NCBI GenBank assembly: GCA_947589605.1 | Contig: CANQBR010000005.1 | Coordinates: 1 to 64,000 of the forward strand | Reading direction: 5' to 3' | From: an uncultured Phascolarctobacterium sp. | GTDB lineage: Bacteria > Bacillota > Negativicutes > Acidaminococcales > Acidaminococcaceae | DNA length: 64,000 bases | In this document: positions 18,421 through 27,003 of the stretch, in pieces | Numbering within the stretch: the stretch's first letter is position 1 | Layout of the letters: each line of letters opens with the position of its first letter | Program-made: the position numbers and the translations under genes | The notes under the pieces: generated by a model | The model's database searches: none | What the model was told of the DNA's origin: nothing | Seen by the model: only the letters and a program-made list of their open reading frames with translations

Positions 18421-20316
18421 ATGAAGAAGATCCAGGACCATTACGAGGTGATCGTTATAGGAGCCGGGCACGCCGGCATCGAAGCGGCTCTGGCGGCAGC
18501 CAGGCTGGGCTGTCGTACCCTTTTGGCCACTTTGTCTTTGGATAATTTGGCTTTGATGCCCTGCAATCCCAGCATAGGCGGCCCCGCCAAAGGCCACTTG
18601 GTGAGAGAGATCGACGCCTTGGGCGGACAGATGGGCTTGGCGGCAGACAAAGCATGTTTGCAAATGCGGCTGTTGAATACCGGCAAAGGTCATGCGGTCC
18701 ATGCCCTCCGCGGTCAAGAGGACAAGGCTTTCTACCACACTTTGATGAAAGAAACGGTGGAAGAGCAGGAGAGACTGGAACTCAAACAGCTGATGATCGA
18801 CCGGCTCATCGTGGAACAGGGCCGGGTAGTGGGGGTAGAGGCGGAAAGCGGAGAGCTTTTCGGGGCCGACTGTGTTATTTTGGCCAGCGGCACTTATCTG
18901 AGAGGGGCCGTCATCTGCGGGCAGGTCCGCTACGAGTGCGGGCCCAACGGCCTGCGCAGCGCCCGAAAATTGAGCGCATCATTGCAGGAAGCGGGGGTGC
19001 TATTGCAGCGCTTCAAGACCGGCACTCCCGCCCGTTTGGATGCCAAAAGTTTAGATTACGCCAAGATGCAAATACAGGAAGGCGACGAAGAGCCCCGCAA
19101 TTTTTCTTTTCTCTCGCCGGCTCTGCCGCGGCAGCAATTGCCTTGTTGGCTCACCTACACCAACGAAAAGACCCACAAGATCGTACGGGACAATCTCCAT
19201 TTGTCCGGGCTGTTCAACGGCATGGTGGAGGGCGTGGGGCCCCGCTACTGCCCTTCCATCGAGTCTAAATTGGTGCGCTTCGCTTCCAAGGAAAGGCATC
19301 AGCTTTTTATCGAGCCGGAAGGGCGGCACACCCGCGAAATGTACGTGCAGGGGATGAGTTCTTCTCTGCCGGCGCAAGTGCAGCTGGAATTTTTGCAGAC
19401 CATCCCCGGTTTGGAGCACTGCCGGATGATGCGGGCAGGCTATGCCATCGATTACGATTGTCTGGACCCTCTGCAACTGCGGCCCTCTTTGGAGCATAAG
19501 AGCATCGAAGGTCTCTTCAGCGCCGGGCAGAGCAACGGCAGCAGCGGCTACGAAGAGGCGGCGGCTCAAGGCTTGATGGCGGGGATCAATGCGGCCCGCA
19601 AGCTCAAAGGGCTGCCCCCCTGTATCTTGCGCCGCGATCAGGCCTACATAGGGGTGCTCATCGACGATCTGGTCACCAAAGGGACCGACGAGCCTTATAG
19701 GATGATGACGTCTCGTGCGGAATACCGGCTTTTGCTGCGCCAGGACAATGCGGATCTGAGGCTCACGGAGCTGGGGCAGCGGCTGGGTCTGGTGGACGAA
19801 GAGCGCTACTCTCTTTTCACCGCAAAACGAACGGCGGTGGAGAGAGCTTTGGCAATGTTAGCCGCCATCAATCTCAGCCCCGATGAAGAGACCAATGCCA
19901 AATTGATCGCCTTGGGCAGCGCCCCGGTGAAAAGCGGCATCAACATGACAGAGCTTCTGCGGCGCAAAGAGCTCTCTTATCAGGCCTTGGCCGCTGCCTT
20001 CTCTCTGCCGTCTTTGGCGCCGGAGGTGGCCGAGCAGGCAGAGATCGACATCAAATACGAAGGTTATATCGCCAAACAGAAAAAAGAAGTGGAACGGTTC
20101 TTGCAATTGGAAGACAGGCTGCTGCCGGAAGATCTGGATTATAAAGCCATCAAAGAATTGAGTTCGGAGGCGGCGGAAAAACTGGAGAAGATAAGGCCCC
20201 GCTCTTTGGGACAGGCCGGCCGCATCAGCGGCGTCTCTCCCGCAGACGTGAACGTTTTGCTGCTCACCTTGGAAGTGCGCCGCCGGCGGCAGAAAGAGAG
20301 AGAAGATGGAGTTTAA
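18421..20316 (+). CDS. mnmG: tRNA uridine-5-carboxymethylaminomethyl modification enzyme MnmG (GidA)
   Basis: 631 residues, full length. FAD-dependent partner of MnmE in wobble-uridine modification. The Rossmann FAD-binding motif VIVIGAGHAGIEAALAAARLG is at residues 10-30, followed by the invariant NPSIGGPAKGHLVREIDALGG near residues 50-70. Also seen: TGTPARLD, GLFSAGQSNGSSGYEEAAAQGL and the C-terminal helical region used for MnmE and tRNA contact. It starts 37 bases after mnmE, so the two partners are co-transcribed. Its stop overlaps the rsmG start by 11 bases. Confidence 0.97.
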   Translation: MKKIQDHYEVIVIGAGHAGIEAALAAARLGCRTLLATLSLDNLALMPCNPSIGGPAKGHLVREIDALGGQMGLAADKACLQMRLLNTGKGHAVHALRGQEDKAFYHTLMKETVEEQERLELKQLMIDRLIVEQGRVVGVEAESGELFGADCVILASGTYLRGAVICGQVRYECGPNGLRSARKLSASLQEAGVLLQRFKTGTPARLDAKSLDYAKMQIQEGDEEPRNFSFLSPALPRQQLPCWLTYTNEKTHKIVRDNLHLSGLFNGMVEGVGPRYCPSIESKLVRFASKERHQLFIEPEGRHTREMYVQGMSSSLPAQVQLEFLQTIPGLEHCRMMRAGYAIDYDCLDPLQLRPSLEHKSIEGLFSAGQSNGSSGYEEAAAQGLMAGINAARKLKGLPPCILRRDQAYIGVLIDDLVTKGTDEPYRMMTSRAEYRLLLRQDNADLRLTELGQRLGLVDEERYSLFTAKRTAVERALAMLAAINLSPDEETNAKLIALGSAPVKSGINMTELLRRKELSYQALAAAFSLPSLAPEVAEQAEIDIKYEGYIAKQKKEVERFLQLEDRLLPEDLDYKAIKELSSEAAEKLEKIRPRSLGQAGRISGVSPADVNVLLLTLEVRRRRQKEREDGV

Positions 20317-21028
20317 AGAGATCTTGGCCCGGCGGGCGGCAGAGGCAGGCTTCGCTCTCGGTCCCGAGCAGCAGGACCGTTTCGCTCTCTACAATGAGCT
20401 GCTGCTGGAGACCAACGCGGTGATGAACCTTACCGCCATCACCGACGCGGAAGGAGTGGCGGTGAAGCACATAGTCGATTCTCTCTTGGCTTTTGAGCCC
20501 GGTATGGAGGGACGCAGGCTGGCAGATGTGGGCAGCGGCGCCGGCTTCCCCGGCCTGCCTTTGAAGATCTATTGTCCCGGTCTGGAGGTTGTGCTCATCG
20601 ACAGCATAGGCAAGCGGGTGCGTTTTTTGGAAAAAGTCGCGGCTGCTTTGGGCCTTGACGGCGTCGCCGTCATCAACGGCAGAGCGGAAGACATAGGCCG
20701 GCAAAAGGGGCAGCGGGAGGCTTACGACTTCGTCACCGCCAGAGCGGTGGCAAAATTGGCGTCGTTGGCGGAATACTGTCTGCCTTTGGTAAAAGTGGGC
20801 GGCTTTTTTCTGGCGTTGAAGGGGAGCAACTATCGAACAGAATTGGAAGAGGCCGGACCGGCCATCGCCATCTTAGGCGGGAAGCTCTTGGCAGTGCGGG
20901 AACTGCAGCTGCCGGGGAGCGGCGAAGGCCGGGCCCTCATCAAGATAGCAAAGAGCAAGAAAACTCCGGCTGCTTATCCCCGTAAAGGAGGAGCGACCAA
21001 GCGGCCTTTGGGGAGGAGGGAAGTTTGA
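20306..21028 (+). CDS. rsmG: 16S rRNA (guanine-N7) methyltransferase RsmG (GidB)
   Basis: 240 residues. SAM-dependent enzyme that methylates G527 of 16S rRNA (E. coli numbering); its loss gives low-level streptomycin resistance in several species. The N-terminus YNELLLETNAVMNLTAITD is typical. SAM motif LADVGSGAGFPGLPLKI is at residues 73-89, then VVLIDSIGKRVRFLEKV and VTARAVAKL. It ends with the usual basic tail, here ending RPLGRREV. The start overlaps mnmG, and noc begins 1 base after its stop. Confidence 0.96.
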   Translation: MEFKEILARRAAEAGFALGPEQQDRFALYNELLLETNAVMNLTAITDAEGVAVKHIVDSLLAFEPGMEGRRLADVGSGAGFPGLPLKIYCPGLEVVLIDSIGKRVRFLEKVAAALGLDGVAVINGRAEDIGRQKGQREAYDFVTARAVAKLASLAEYCLPLVKVGGFFLALKGSNYRTELEEAGPAIAILGGKLLAVRELQLPGSGEGRALIKIAKSKKTPAAYPRKGGATKRPLGRREV

Positions 21029-21029
21029 A

Positions 21030-21902
21030 ATGATCGAAGACGGCTTTTCCGTGTTGGACGGAGATTTCAGCAAATTGGCTCGCCCTAAAGAAGTAGGCAA
21101 AGTAGAGAAGGTAGCCATCGAAAGGATCCTGCCCAACCCTTATCAGCCCCGCAAAACTTTCGAAGAAGGGGCATTGAACGACCTCACTGCCTCTGTGGCC
21201 ATGTACGGCATCTTGCAACCGTTATTGGTGGCGCCGGCTCAGGACGGCTGCTATACCCTCATCGCCGGCGAGCGGCGGCTGCGGGCGGCAAAATTGGCCG
21301 ATCTCAAAGAGGTGCCCATCATCGTCAGCCAATACGACGAGCAGCAGAAGGCGGAGATATCGCTGATCGAAAATCTGCAGCGGGAAGACCTGCACTTTTT
21401 GGAAGAGGCCGAAGGCTATGAACAGTTGATGGAGCGCTTTCACCTCACCCAGGAGGCCATGGCCGCCAGAGTGGGGAAGAAGCAGTCTACCATAGCCAAC
21501 AAAGTGCGTCTGCTGAAACTTTCCGCAGCCGTGCGGCAAAAAATTTTGGAGTACGATTTGAGCGAGCGCCACGCCCGGGCTCTGCTCAGTTTGGAAAAGG
21601 AAGAGGACCGCTTGCAGGTGCTGCAGGTGGTGCGGGCCCGCAAATACAGCGTGCGCCAGACCGAAGCTTATATCGACAAGCTCTTAAAAAGCAACATCCA
21701 GAAGAAAAAGCGGCGGCCGGTGATCGTCAACGATGTGCGGGTCTACGTGAATAGCGTCAAACGCATCGCCGCGGCGGTGAAAGAGGCGGGCATCCCCGTG
21801 AACCTAGAGCAGAACATCGAAGGCGAAGAAGTGGTAGTAACCTTGCGGATCAAAAACATGAAACGGCCCAAGGACGCCCATTCCACGCCGCTGTTCAAAT
21901 AA
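21030..21902 (+). CDS. noc: ParB-family nucleoid occlusion protein, Noc-like
   Basis: 290 residues. ParB/Spo0J fold: N-terminal CTP-binding domain with LPNPYQPRKTFEEGALNDL and the GERRLRAAKLADL box, then ENLQREDLHFLEEAEGY and a helix-turn-helix. The recognition segment GKKQSTIANKVRLLKLS carries Gln and Lys at positions that, by memory of published Noc/ParB specificity work, distinguish Noc (NBS site) from ParB (parS); the second ParB at 23072 instead has GRSRVAVTNILRLL. It occupies the rsmG-noc-parA-parB position of Bacillus noc. Noc bound to DNA and membrane prevents division over the nucleoid. A basic stretch QKKKRR precedes the C-terminal dimer domain. A terminator follows. Confidence 0.88.
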   Translation: MIEDGFSVLDGDFSKLARPKEVGKVEKVAIERILPNPYQPRKTFEEGALNDLTASVAMYGILQPLLVAPAQDGCYTLIAGERRLRAAKLADLKEVPIIVSQYDEQQKAEISLIENLQREDLHFLEEAEGYEQLMERFHLTQEAMAARVGKKQSTIANKVRLLKLSAAVRQKILEYDLSERHARALLSLEKEEDRLQVLQVVRARKYSVRQTEAYIDKLLKSNIQKKKRRPVIVNDVRVYVNSVKRIAAAVKEAGIPVNLEQNIEGEEVVVTLRIKNMKRPKDAHSTPLFK

Positions 21903-21924
21903 AAACAGAAAATACGGCACAGTC

Positions 21925-21972
21925 GACCTCCGAGCGAAGGGACTTACGGTACACGCTCGGAGGTCTTTGTTT
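21925..21972 (+). terminator. Terminator after noc
   Basis: Perfect 12-bp arms GACCTCCGAGCG (21925-21936) and CGCTCGGAGGTC (21954-21965), a 17-base loop, then TTTGTTT, which runs into the first parS site. Confidence 0.75.
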
Positions 21973-21983
21973 CACGTGAAACA
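21968..21983. promoter_or_regulatory. parS: parS centromere-like site (perfect 16-mer)
   Basis: TGTTTCACGTGAAACA, exact match to the bacterial parS consensus, the entry site for ParB clamp loading. It lies between noc and parA. Confidence 0.95.
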
Positions 21984-22317
21984 TGAGAAAAAGTTTTCAG
22001 GTCTCCGCAAAAAACGCAAGCAAAAATTTTCGGAAGAAGTCTGCATGAGAGACGTTTCACGTGAAACATGAGGGCCGCGAAGTCTGCGTGCTTTACTGAA
22101 AACTCTTTGGAAAAAGATCATCGTAAAAACAGAAAAGCAGCCGCCGAGACCTGCGCTGCCCGGTCTTGCCGCAGCCGATATTTCGCAAAAACCGGGGATA
22201 AAACTGCGGCAGCCGGGAAAACGGCGGGCCGCGAAGTATTTTTTCCCGAGCATACTCATAAAAGCTATTCTGTGATAGAATATAAGAGATAAAGAGGAGA
22301 ACGAAGGGAGGCGCGGC
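21984..22317. other. Gap between noc and parA
   Basis: Apart from the terminator and the two parS sites, this stretch shows no gene. It is rich in short A and AAAAAG runs. The end (about 22265-22317) has AT-rich -10-like elements TAGAAT/TATAAG and the strong Shine-Dalgarno GGGAGG for parA, but no clear -35. Confidence 0.45.
22053..22068. promoter_or_regulatory. parS: parS site, second copy
   Basis: CGTTTCACGTGAAACA, one end base off the consensus with the 14-base palindrome core intact. 85 bases from the first copy (start to start). Confidence 0.92.
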
Positions 22318-23079
22318 ATGGTCAAAGTAATAGCCATCGCCAATCAAAAGGGAGGAGTGGGCAAGACCACCACGGCGGTGAATTTGGCTGCCTGCTTGGC
22401 GGAGCTGGGCCGCAAAGTGCTGCTTTTGGACTGCGATCCCCAGGGCAACGCCACCAGCGGCCTGGGCATCGACAAGCGCAGTTTGAAGACCTGCGTTTAC
22501 GACAGCCTGATCCGCGACGTGCCGATGGCAGAGAGCATCATCCACACTGCCTACTCCGGGCTGGACTTGCTGCCGGCCCGCATCCAGCTGGCCGGCGCCG
22601 AGATCGAACTGGTCTCCCTCATGAACAGGGAAGGGCGGCTGAGGAGTGCTCTGGAGAGAGTGAAGCACGCTTACGATTACGTGCTCATAGACTGCCCGCC
22701 TTCTTTGGGCCTTTTGACGGTGAATGCCTTGACGGCCGCCACTTCCGTTTTGGTGCCTATCCAGTGCGAATTCTACGCTTTGGAAGGGGTGAGCATGTTG
22801 ATGAACACCATCCGGCTGGTGCAGCGCAACCTCAACCCGGCGCTGAAGTTGGAAGGGGTGGTGATGACCATGTTCGACGCCCGCACCAATCTGTCTCAGG
22901 ATGTGGTCAACGAAGTGCAGAGCTATTTTAAGACGAAGATGTACCGCACCATCATCCCCAGGAACGTGCGGCTCAGCGAAGCGCCCAGCCACGGGCAGCC
23001 GGTGCTGGATTACGATAAAAAGTCCAAAGGTGCCCAGGTTTATCTGGCATTAGCGCAAGAGGTGATCGGCGATGAGTAA
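22318..23079 (+). CDS. parA: Chromosome partitioning ATPase ParA (Soj)
   Basis: 253 residues. Deviant Walker A KGGVGKTTTAVNLA at residues 11-24, then LLLDCDPQGNATSGLGI, Walker B YVLIDCPPSLGLLTVNAL near residue 121, and the C-terminal PRNVRLSEAPSHGQP typical of Soj. It binds DNA nonspecifically in the ATP state and is stimulated by ParB to hydrolyse ATP. Together they segregate the origin and, in Bacillus, control DnaA. The Shine-Dalgarno GAAGGGAGG is strong. The stop overlaps the parB start by 8 bases. Confidence 0.96.
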   Translation: MVKVIAIANQKGGVGKTTTAVNLAACLAELGRKVLLLDCDPQGNATSGLGIDKRSLKTCVYDSLIRDVPMAESIIHTAYSGLDLLPARIQLAGAEIELVSLMNREGRLRSALERVKHAYDYVLIDCPPSLGLLTVNALTAATSVLVPIQCEFYALEGVSMLMNTIRLVQRNLNPALKLEGVVMTMFDARTNLSQDVVNEVQSYFKTKMYRTIIPRNVRLSEAPSHGQPVLDYDKKSKGAQVYLALAQEVIGDE

Positions 23080-24064
23080 AAAAATTTCGGGAGGCTTGGG
23101 CAGAGGCTTAGGGGCCCTGTTCGGAGAGAACGGCCCGTTGGATGTCCCTGCGGCGGCTGCGGCCCAAGAAGCCCAAGAAACAGATATCGACCGGATAGTC
23201 CCCAATCCTTTTCAACCGCGCAAAAATTTTGCGGAGGACGGTTTAGAAGAATTGGCCCGCTCCATCGCTCAGCACGGAGTGGTGGAACCCCTCATCGCCC
23301 GGCCCCAGGGCGACGGCTATCAATTGGTGGCCGGCGAGCGGCGGCTGCGGGCGGCCAAATTGGCAGGGCTGAAGAAAGTGCCGCTGATCGTGCGGCAATA
23401 TACCGATAACCAGGCTCGAGAAATCGCTTTGGTGGAAAACATCAACCGCCACGACCTGAACCCCATCGAAGAAGCGGAGGGCCTGCGGGCCCTCATGGAA
23501 GAGTGCGGCCTCACCCAGGAGCAAGCAGCGGAAAAAGTGGGGCGCAGCCGGGTGGCGGTGACCAACATTCTGCGGCTTTTGAATTTATGCAAGCCGGTGC
23601 AGGAGCTTTTGGCCCAGGGCAAGCTGAACATGGGCCAAGCCCGGGCTCTTGTGGGCCTCTCCGCTCAACTGCAGGTGAAGGTGGCCCAGTCGGTGCTGGA
23701 AAAAGGCTGGAGCACCCGCATGACCGAAGAGGTGGCGCAGCGGCTGAAGGAAGGCAAAAAAATAAAGATCTACGAAAAGATCGTCGAACAAGTGATAGAA
23801 AAGCCCAAAGGAAGACAACAGAGCGAGACTCAGCTGCTTGCCGATTTCGGCCGGGAAGTGGAGAGCATCACCCGCCGCTGGCTGGGCACCAAGGTGAAGG
23901 TGCTGCCTTTGAGTACCGATAAAAGAGGGCGGCAGGCCGGCACCATCCAAATAGAATATTACAGCCCGGAAGATCTGCAGCGCATTTTCGAATTGCTGCA
24001 GGGCGGGGCCCCGCAAGAGGAAGCGCCGAGCAAAGAAAATAAGATCGTCAAGCTCTCCGTCTGA
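23072..24064 (+). CDS. parB: Chromosome partitioning protein ParB (Spo0J)
   Basis: 330 residues. ISGGLGRGLGALF at the N-terminus is the ParA-activating peptide. The CTP-binding/ParB domain follows with IVPNPFQPRKNF, GERRLRAAKLAGL and ENINRHDLNPIEEAEGL. The helix-turn-helix has GLTQEQAAEKVGRSRVAVTN and reads parS. A C-terminal dimer domain lies around residues 270-312 (VESITRRWLGTKVKV, then GTIQIEYYSPEDLQRIFELL). It has Arg-Val-type specificity residues unlike the Noc paralogue. Translation is probably coupled to parA. Confidence 0.96.
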   Translation: MSKKISGGLGRGLGALFGENGPLDVPAAAAAQEAQETDIDRIVPNPFQPRKNFAEDGLEELARSIAQHGVVEPLIARPQGDGYQLVAGERRLRAAKLAGLKKVPLIVRQYTDNQAREIALVENINRHDLNPIEEAEGLRALMEECGLTQEQAAEKVGRSRVAVTNILRLLNLCKPVQELLAQGKLNMGQARALVGLSAQLQVKVAQSVLEKGWSTRMTEEVAQRLKEGKKIKIYEKIVEQVIEKPKGRQQSETQLLADFGREVESITRRWLGTKVKVLPLSTDKRGRQAGTIQIEYYSPEDLQRIFELLQGGAPQEEAPSKENKIVKLSV

Positions 24065-24102
24065 AAGGGATTTTGTTAAAAACAAGATAAAGAAGGTATA
24101 AA

Positions 24103-24579
24103 ATGGCAAACATCAACGCCTTTTTAGGCGAGCAACTCTTCTTCGTTCTTTTAGGGGAAGCCCTGCTCTTTCTCATCCTTTTGGGCCTGCTGCTGAAGAC
24201 CAAGCACAAGGTGAGCAAGCTGAAACAAAAATACGATTTCTTCACCAAAGGCAAAAAAACGAATTTAGACGTGTTGCTGACAGAAACGTTGAGCGAGCTC
24301 CGGGCGGAGCAGGAAGCTCGGGAAAAACTGGAGGTCCGCTGCCGCGCCTTGGAAGAGCAGCTGCAGGGCTGTTTGCAGGTGGTGAAGATGAAACGCTACG
24401 ATGCTTTCGACGACATGGGCGGCGAATTGAGCTATTCACTGCTGTTGGCGGATAAACATCAAGACGGCGTGATCCTGACCAGCATCTGCGGGAGGGAAGA
24501 GCAGCGCTCCTACATCAAAAAATTGGAGGGAGGAAAGCCCTCTCACCCCCTCACACTGGAGGAAGAAGCACTGCTTTGA
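24103..24579 (+). CDS. DUF4446 family protein
   Basis: 158 residues. One N-terminal membrane helix (LFFVLLGEALLFLILLGLLL), then a coiled-coil-like stretch KHKVSKLKQKYDFF and AEQEAREKLEVRCRALEEQL. A small C-terminal domain has the DUF4446 signature: MKRYDAFDDMGGELSYSLLLADKHQDGVILTSICGREEQRSYIK. Such genes commonly follow parB in Firmicutes. The role is unknown; topology suggests a membrane-anchored cytoplasmic protein. It begins 38 bases after parB and is followed by a strong terminator, ending the block. Confidence 0.88.
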   Translation: MANINAFLGEQLFFVLLGEALLFLILLGLLLKTKHKVSKLKQKYDFFTKGKKTNLDVLLTETLSELRAEQEAREKLEVRCRALEEQLQGCLQVVKMKRYDAFDDMGGELSYSLLLADKHQDGVILTSICGREEQRSYIKKLEGGKPSHPLTLEEEALL

Positions 24580-24644
24580 GATCCTTCGCAAAAATTTTAA
24601 ATTTTCACACAAGCGCAGAGAGTTGCCTCCGTAAAACTAAGCAA

Positions 24645-24674
24645 AAAGACCCGTCGGAAAACCGACGGGTCTTT
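24645..24674. terminator. Bidirectional terminator between DUF4446 gene and pncA
   Basis: 13-bp perfect stem AAAGACCCGTCGG / CCGACGGGTCTTT with AAAA loop. A- and T-runs on both sides serve the convergent genes. Confidence 0.9.
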
Positions 24675-24697
24675 GTCTTATAGGCTGTTTGTTTTGC

Positions 24698-25348
24698 TTA
24701 CTCTTCCTGCTCTAACTGAGCGGCGCAGTCTACTGCGAGCACGCCGGCGGCCTTGAACTCTTGCAGGGCGGCGGCCACGGTGGCAGGGGCGATGCCCCGG
24801 CAGGCAGCTAAATTAACTACAACGGCAAAACCGGCTCGCCGCAGCTGCAAAACGGTGGTCTTCACGCAGTAATCGGTGGCCAAGCCGCCGCATAGCACAG
24901 CAGTGATGCCCCGGCTGCGCAGATATTCGATGAGGCCGGTGGAAAGATGCTCCGCCAGATCGTGATAGCAGGCGCCGTAAGGATGTTTATCCACTTCGAT
25001 GCCCTTGAAAATTTGAAAGTCGTAAGCTTCGGGGTCGAGGCCGGGGATGAAAGCAAAGCCCTCTGTGCCCACGATGGCGTGGGCCGGCCAGTAAAGATCC
25101 AAATCCTTATGCCCGCTCAGAGGGCTGAGGGGAGGATGCTCTCGGTTTGCGAGCCACAGGGCCGAGGGACTGTGGGCATCGCGGGATGCGATGCGCACCG
25201 CAGCAAAGGCGGCAGCGGCGTTGAGCTCGGGGGCGATCAAGTGGCCTTCCGCCACCGGCAGTTCGTCGGGGCAGAGAGGCGTAAAAGTTTTTTGGGCGTC
25301 GATATCGAGAGCGGCGACGAATTTTTTCTCAGGCAGCAGCATCTTCAT
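24698..25348 (-). CDS. pncA: Nicotinamidase-like isochorismatase-family amidohydrolase
   Basis: 216 residues. Converts nicotinamide to nicotinate in NAD salvage. The fold and catalytic residues match the isochorismatase family: Asp16 in LDIDAQKTF, the metal-site segment SRDAHS (Asp and His), Lys in FKGIEVDKHPYGA, and the Cys nucleophile in LATDYCVKTTVLQLRRAG. The cis-peptide GG-LATDYCV region is typical of PncA. A related hydrolase with another substrate cannot be excluded. It faces the parB block, and a parS site sits 19 bases upstream of its start. Confidence 0.8.
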   Translation of the reverse strand: MKMLLPEKKFVAALDIDAQKTFTPLCPDELPVAEGHLIAPELNAAAAFAAVRIASRDAHSPSALWLANREHPPLSPLSGHKDLDLYWPAHAIVGTEGFAFIPGLDPEAYDFQIFKGIEVDKHPYGACYHDLAEHLSTGLIEYLRSRGITAVLCGGLATDYCVKTTVLQLRRAGFAVVVNLAACRGIAPATVAAALQEFKAAGVLAVDCAAQLEQEE

Positions 25349-25366
25349 CCTCCCTTTCGTTACAGC

Positions 25367-25382
25367 GGTTTCACGTGAAACG
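25367..25382. promoter_or_regulatory. parS: parS site, third copy, upstream of pncA
   Basis: GGTTTCACGTGAAACG, with a perfect 14-base palindrome core. It lies 19 bases upstream of the pncA start codon and about 1.3 kb beyond parB, so ParB binding could affect pncA transcription. Confidence 0.9.
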
Positions 25383-25532
25383 CAAATATTCGCATAACTC
25401 TTTTAAACTTATGGCAGCACCCGTGTTTTCTATCTGCAAGAAAAGCTCCTGCGTTTGCGCATGAGGGCAGGCTTCTTTCGTGAAATTTTGACGCGAGCTT
25501 CGTATATGAGGCTCGTGCCTTTTCACAGCCGC

Positions 25533-25862
25533 TCATAAATGCCGCTCCCGCTCTTGTCCGGTGTAGAGGAATCTTCTGACCTCCATGATCAGATCCGCAG
25601 GATCGTCATCTATTATAACGTAGTAGATCATATAATTATCAACATAAATGCGATAATAAGCATAGCGGCGTTCTTGCCGAGAACGATACGGTTCGAAAGA
25701 ACCCGCTACCGGCAACCGCGCCTTTATCGCCGCTTCTACCTTATCCAGAAGCTCGTTCGCCGCCTTGGGATTGTTCAGCACTTCAGCGATATAAGTGACC
25801 TTTTCTTCCAGATCATCGTAAAAAAGCGGTAGATACGTTAGGCGATACTTTTCAGCGCGCAT
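25533..25862 (-). CDS. RelE/ParE-family toxin
   Basis: 109 residues. The pattern YRLTYLPLFYDDLEEKVTYIAEVL, then KVEAAIKARL, RYAYYRIYVDNYMIYYVI and the C-terminal EVRRFLYTGQERE is that of the RelE/ParE superfamily (plasmid stabilisation type). Such toxins cleave ribosome-bound mRNA or poison gyrase; which applies cannot be read here. It overlaps the antitoxin by 11 bases, as in most pairs. Second gene of a two-gene module at the left edge of the AT-rich region. Confidence 0.88.
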   Translation of the reverse strand: MRAEKYRLTYLPLFYDDLEEKVTYIAEVLNNPKAANELLDKVEAAIKARLPVAGSFEPYRSRQERRYAYYRIYVDNYMIYYVIIDDDPADLIMEVRRFLYTGQERERHL

Positions 25863-26109
25863 TTATTTTTCTCCGCAAGCCGCCGAAAACTTCCTCGTGG
25901 CTCAAGCGAGCGCTTTTTTCTGCAACTTTGTCCGCTTTATCCAGCGCAGCCTCCATATCATCTGTCAATCTTGCATACTCCGCTAAGCTTAGCACCACCA
26001 TCGTGCCGTAGCCGTTTTTTGTCAGAAATACCGGCTCGCCGGCATTCACGATCTTCTCTATATCGGTATATTTGTTCCTAAGGTCGGAGACCGGTCTGAT
26101 CTTTAACAT
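25852..26109 (-). CDS. Phd/YefM-family antitoxin
   Basis: 85 residues. The N-terminal DNA-binding domain shows IRPVSDLRNKYTDIEKIVNAGEPVFLTKNGYGTMVVLSLAEYARL, a clear Phd/YefM pattern. The C-terminal Glu/Lys/Arg-rich tail (DKADKVAEKSARLSHEEVF) would bind the toxin. The Shine-Dalgarno AAGGAG is good. It should repress its own operon through the palindromic element at 26135-26151. Confidence 0.9.
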   Translation of the reverse strand: MLKIRPVSDLRNKYTDIEKIVNAGEPVFLTKNGYGTMVVLSLAEYARLTDDMEAALDKADKVAEKSARLSHEEVFGGLRRKINAR

Positions 26110-26134
26110 TCGCTGTCACTCCTTGGCAAAATTT

Positions 26135-26151
26135 TATCATGATCATATCAT
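26135..26151. promoter_or_regulatory. Candidate toxin-antitoxin operator
   Basis: Two TATCAT elements (26135-26140 and 26146-26151), 11 bases apart, with an ATGATCAT palindrome (26139-26146) between them. It lies 26 bases upstream of the antitoxin start, where autorepression is expected. Confidence 0.5.
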
Positions 26152-26241
26152 TATTTTTCATTTTATCCCATGAGCCCTGCAAAAGCAACTGCGGCCTCTT
26201 AATATATAGTAACAGCTTTAGCTATCAAGCGCTCCCTGTTA

Positions 26242-26270
26242 TTGCAGAAAAAATTACATGATGATACAAT
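26242..26270 (+). promoter_or_regulatory. Promoter of secreted-protein gene
   Basis: -35 TTGCAG, 17-base spacer, -10 TACAAT on the plus strand, about 60 bases upstream of the ATG at 26332. Confidence 0.55.
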
Positions 26271-26331
26271 GTAGGCACAGGAAAATTCAGCTGACACATT
26301 TAACATAGTGTATAACAGGGGGATAAAGATA

Positions 26332-26931
26332 ATGTTAAAGAGAATCTTGTGTTTGGTTGTCTTTTTAATAGGGCTTGCTGCTACAGCCTCAGCTAGCGAA
26401 GAAGAATGGATATCTCGCTCTTTTGATTTTAGCAAACCACAACGTATTTTTATAATGCTGAACTCTGTACCACCAAATATACGCAATGGTATTACCGATA
26501 ACAGGGTAACTGATATTTTCTATGCCGATGTGGCGGAGAAGGTGGCCCCCAAACTGACGGGCCATCACAAAATATTAACTTACATAGATGCCGCTAACTT
26601 CATGCGCAATAATGGCATAGATTTACCTCAACTATTTAAAACTAATCCACAAGAAGCTAATAAGCTATTAGTGAATTTTATCGTAGCCAATTGTGATTTA
26701 GTTGTAAGCTTAAACCTGCTGAAACATGACTATGTCATGGAAGGCTATTATCCCGTAGCCTATGCTTATGTTTATTTTGAAGTAGTAGATATGCACAGCG
26801 GTAACAAGATATGGACTAAGGTCGATAGTAGATTTAAAAACTATGGCGATCCCACCGGAATGTATTCTCGTATTTTGGACAAGTTCTTCTCTGACTTCGT
26901 TAAAAAACTCAGCAAAAATAGTAAGCCGTAA
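26332..26931 (+). CDS. Secreted protein of unknown function
   Basis: 199 residues from the ATG at 26332 (GGGGG-type ribosome site upstream). A standard signal peptide MLKRILCLVVFLIGLAATASA, with cleavage likely after SA, precedes a mature part of about 175 residues. Recognisable segments: RIFIMLNSVPPNIRNGITDN, NFMRNNGIDL, NFIVANCDLVVSLNLLKHDYV and YFEVVDMHSGNKIWTKVDSRF. The last resembles the end of small periplasmic proteins that report a substrate's change, but I cannot name a family. Low-GC codon use differs from the flanking blocks, supporting acquisition by transfer. It ends at its own terminator. Confidence 0.8.
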   Translation: MLKRILCLVVFLIGLAATASASEEEWISRSFDFSKPQRIFIMLNSVPPNIRNGITDNRVTDIFYADVAEKVAPKLTGHHKILTYIDAANFMRNNGIDLPQLFKTNPQEANKLLVNFIVANCDLVVSLNLLKHDYVMEGYYPVAYAYVYFEVVDMHSGNKIWTKVDSRFKNYGDPTGMYSRILDKFFSDFVKKLSKNSKP

Positions 26932-26970
26932 ATTTTCTAGACGCCTATTTCCTTAAAATGCTTTCTTTTA

Positions 26971-27003
26971 AACTGCCACCGTTTTTGTGGTGGCAGTTTT
27001 TTT
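26971..27003 (+). terminator. Terminator after the secreted-protein gene
   Basis: 10-bp perfect stem AACTGCCACC / GGTGGCAGTT with an 8-base loop, followed by TTTTT. Confidence 0.9.
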
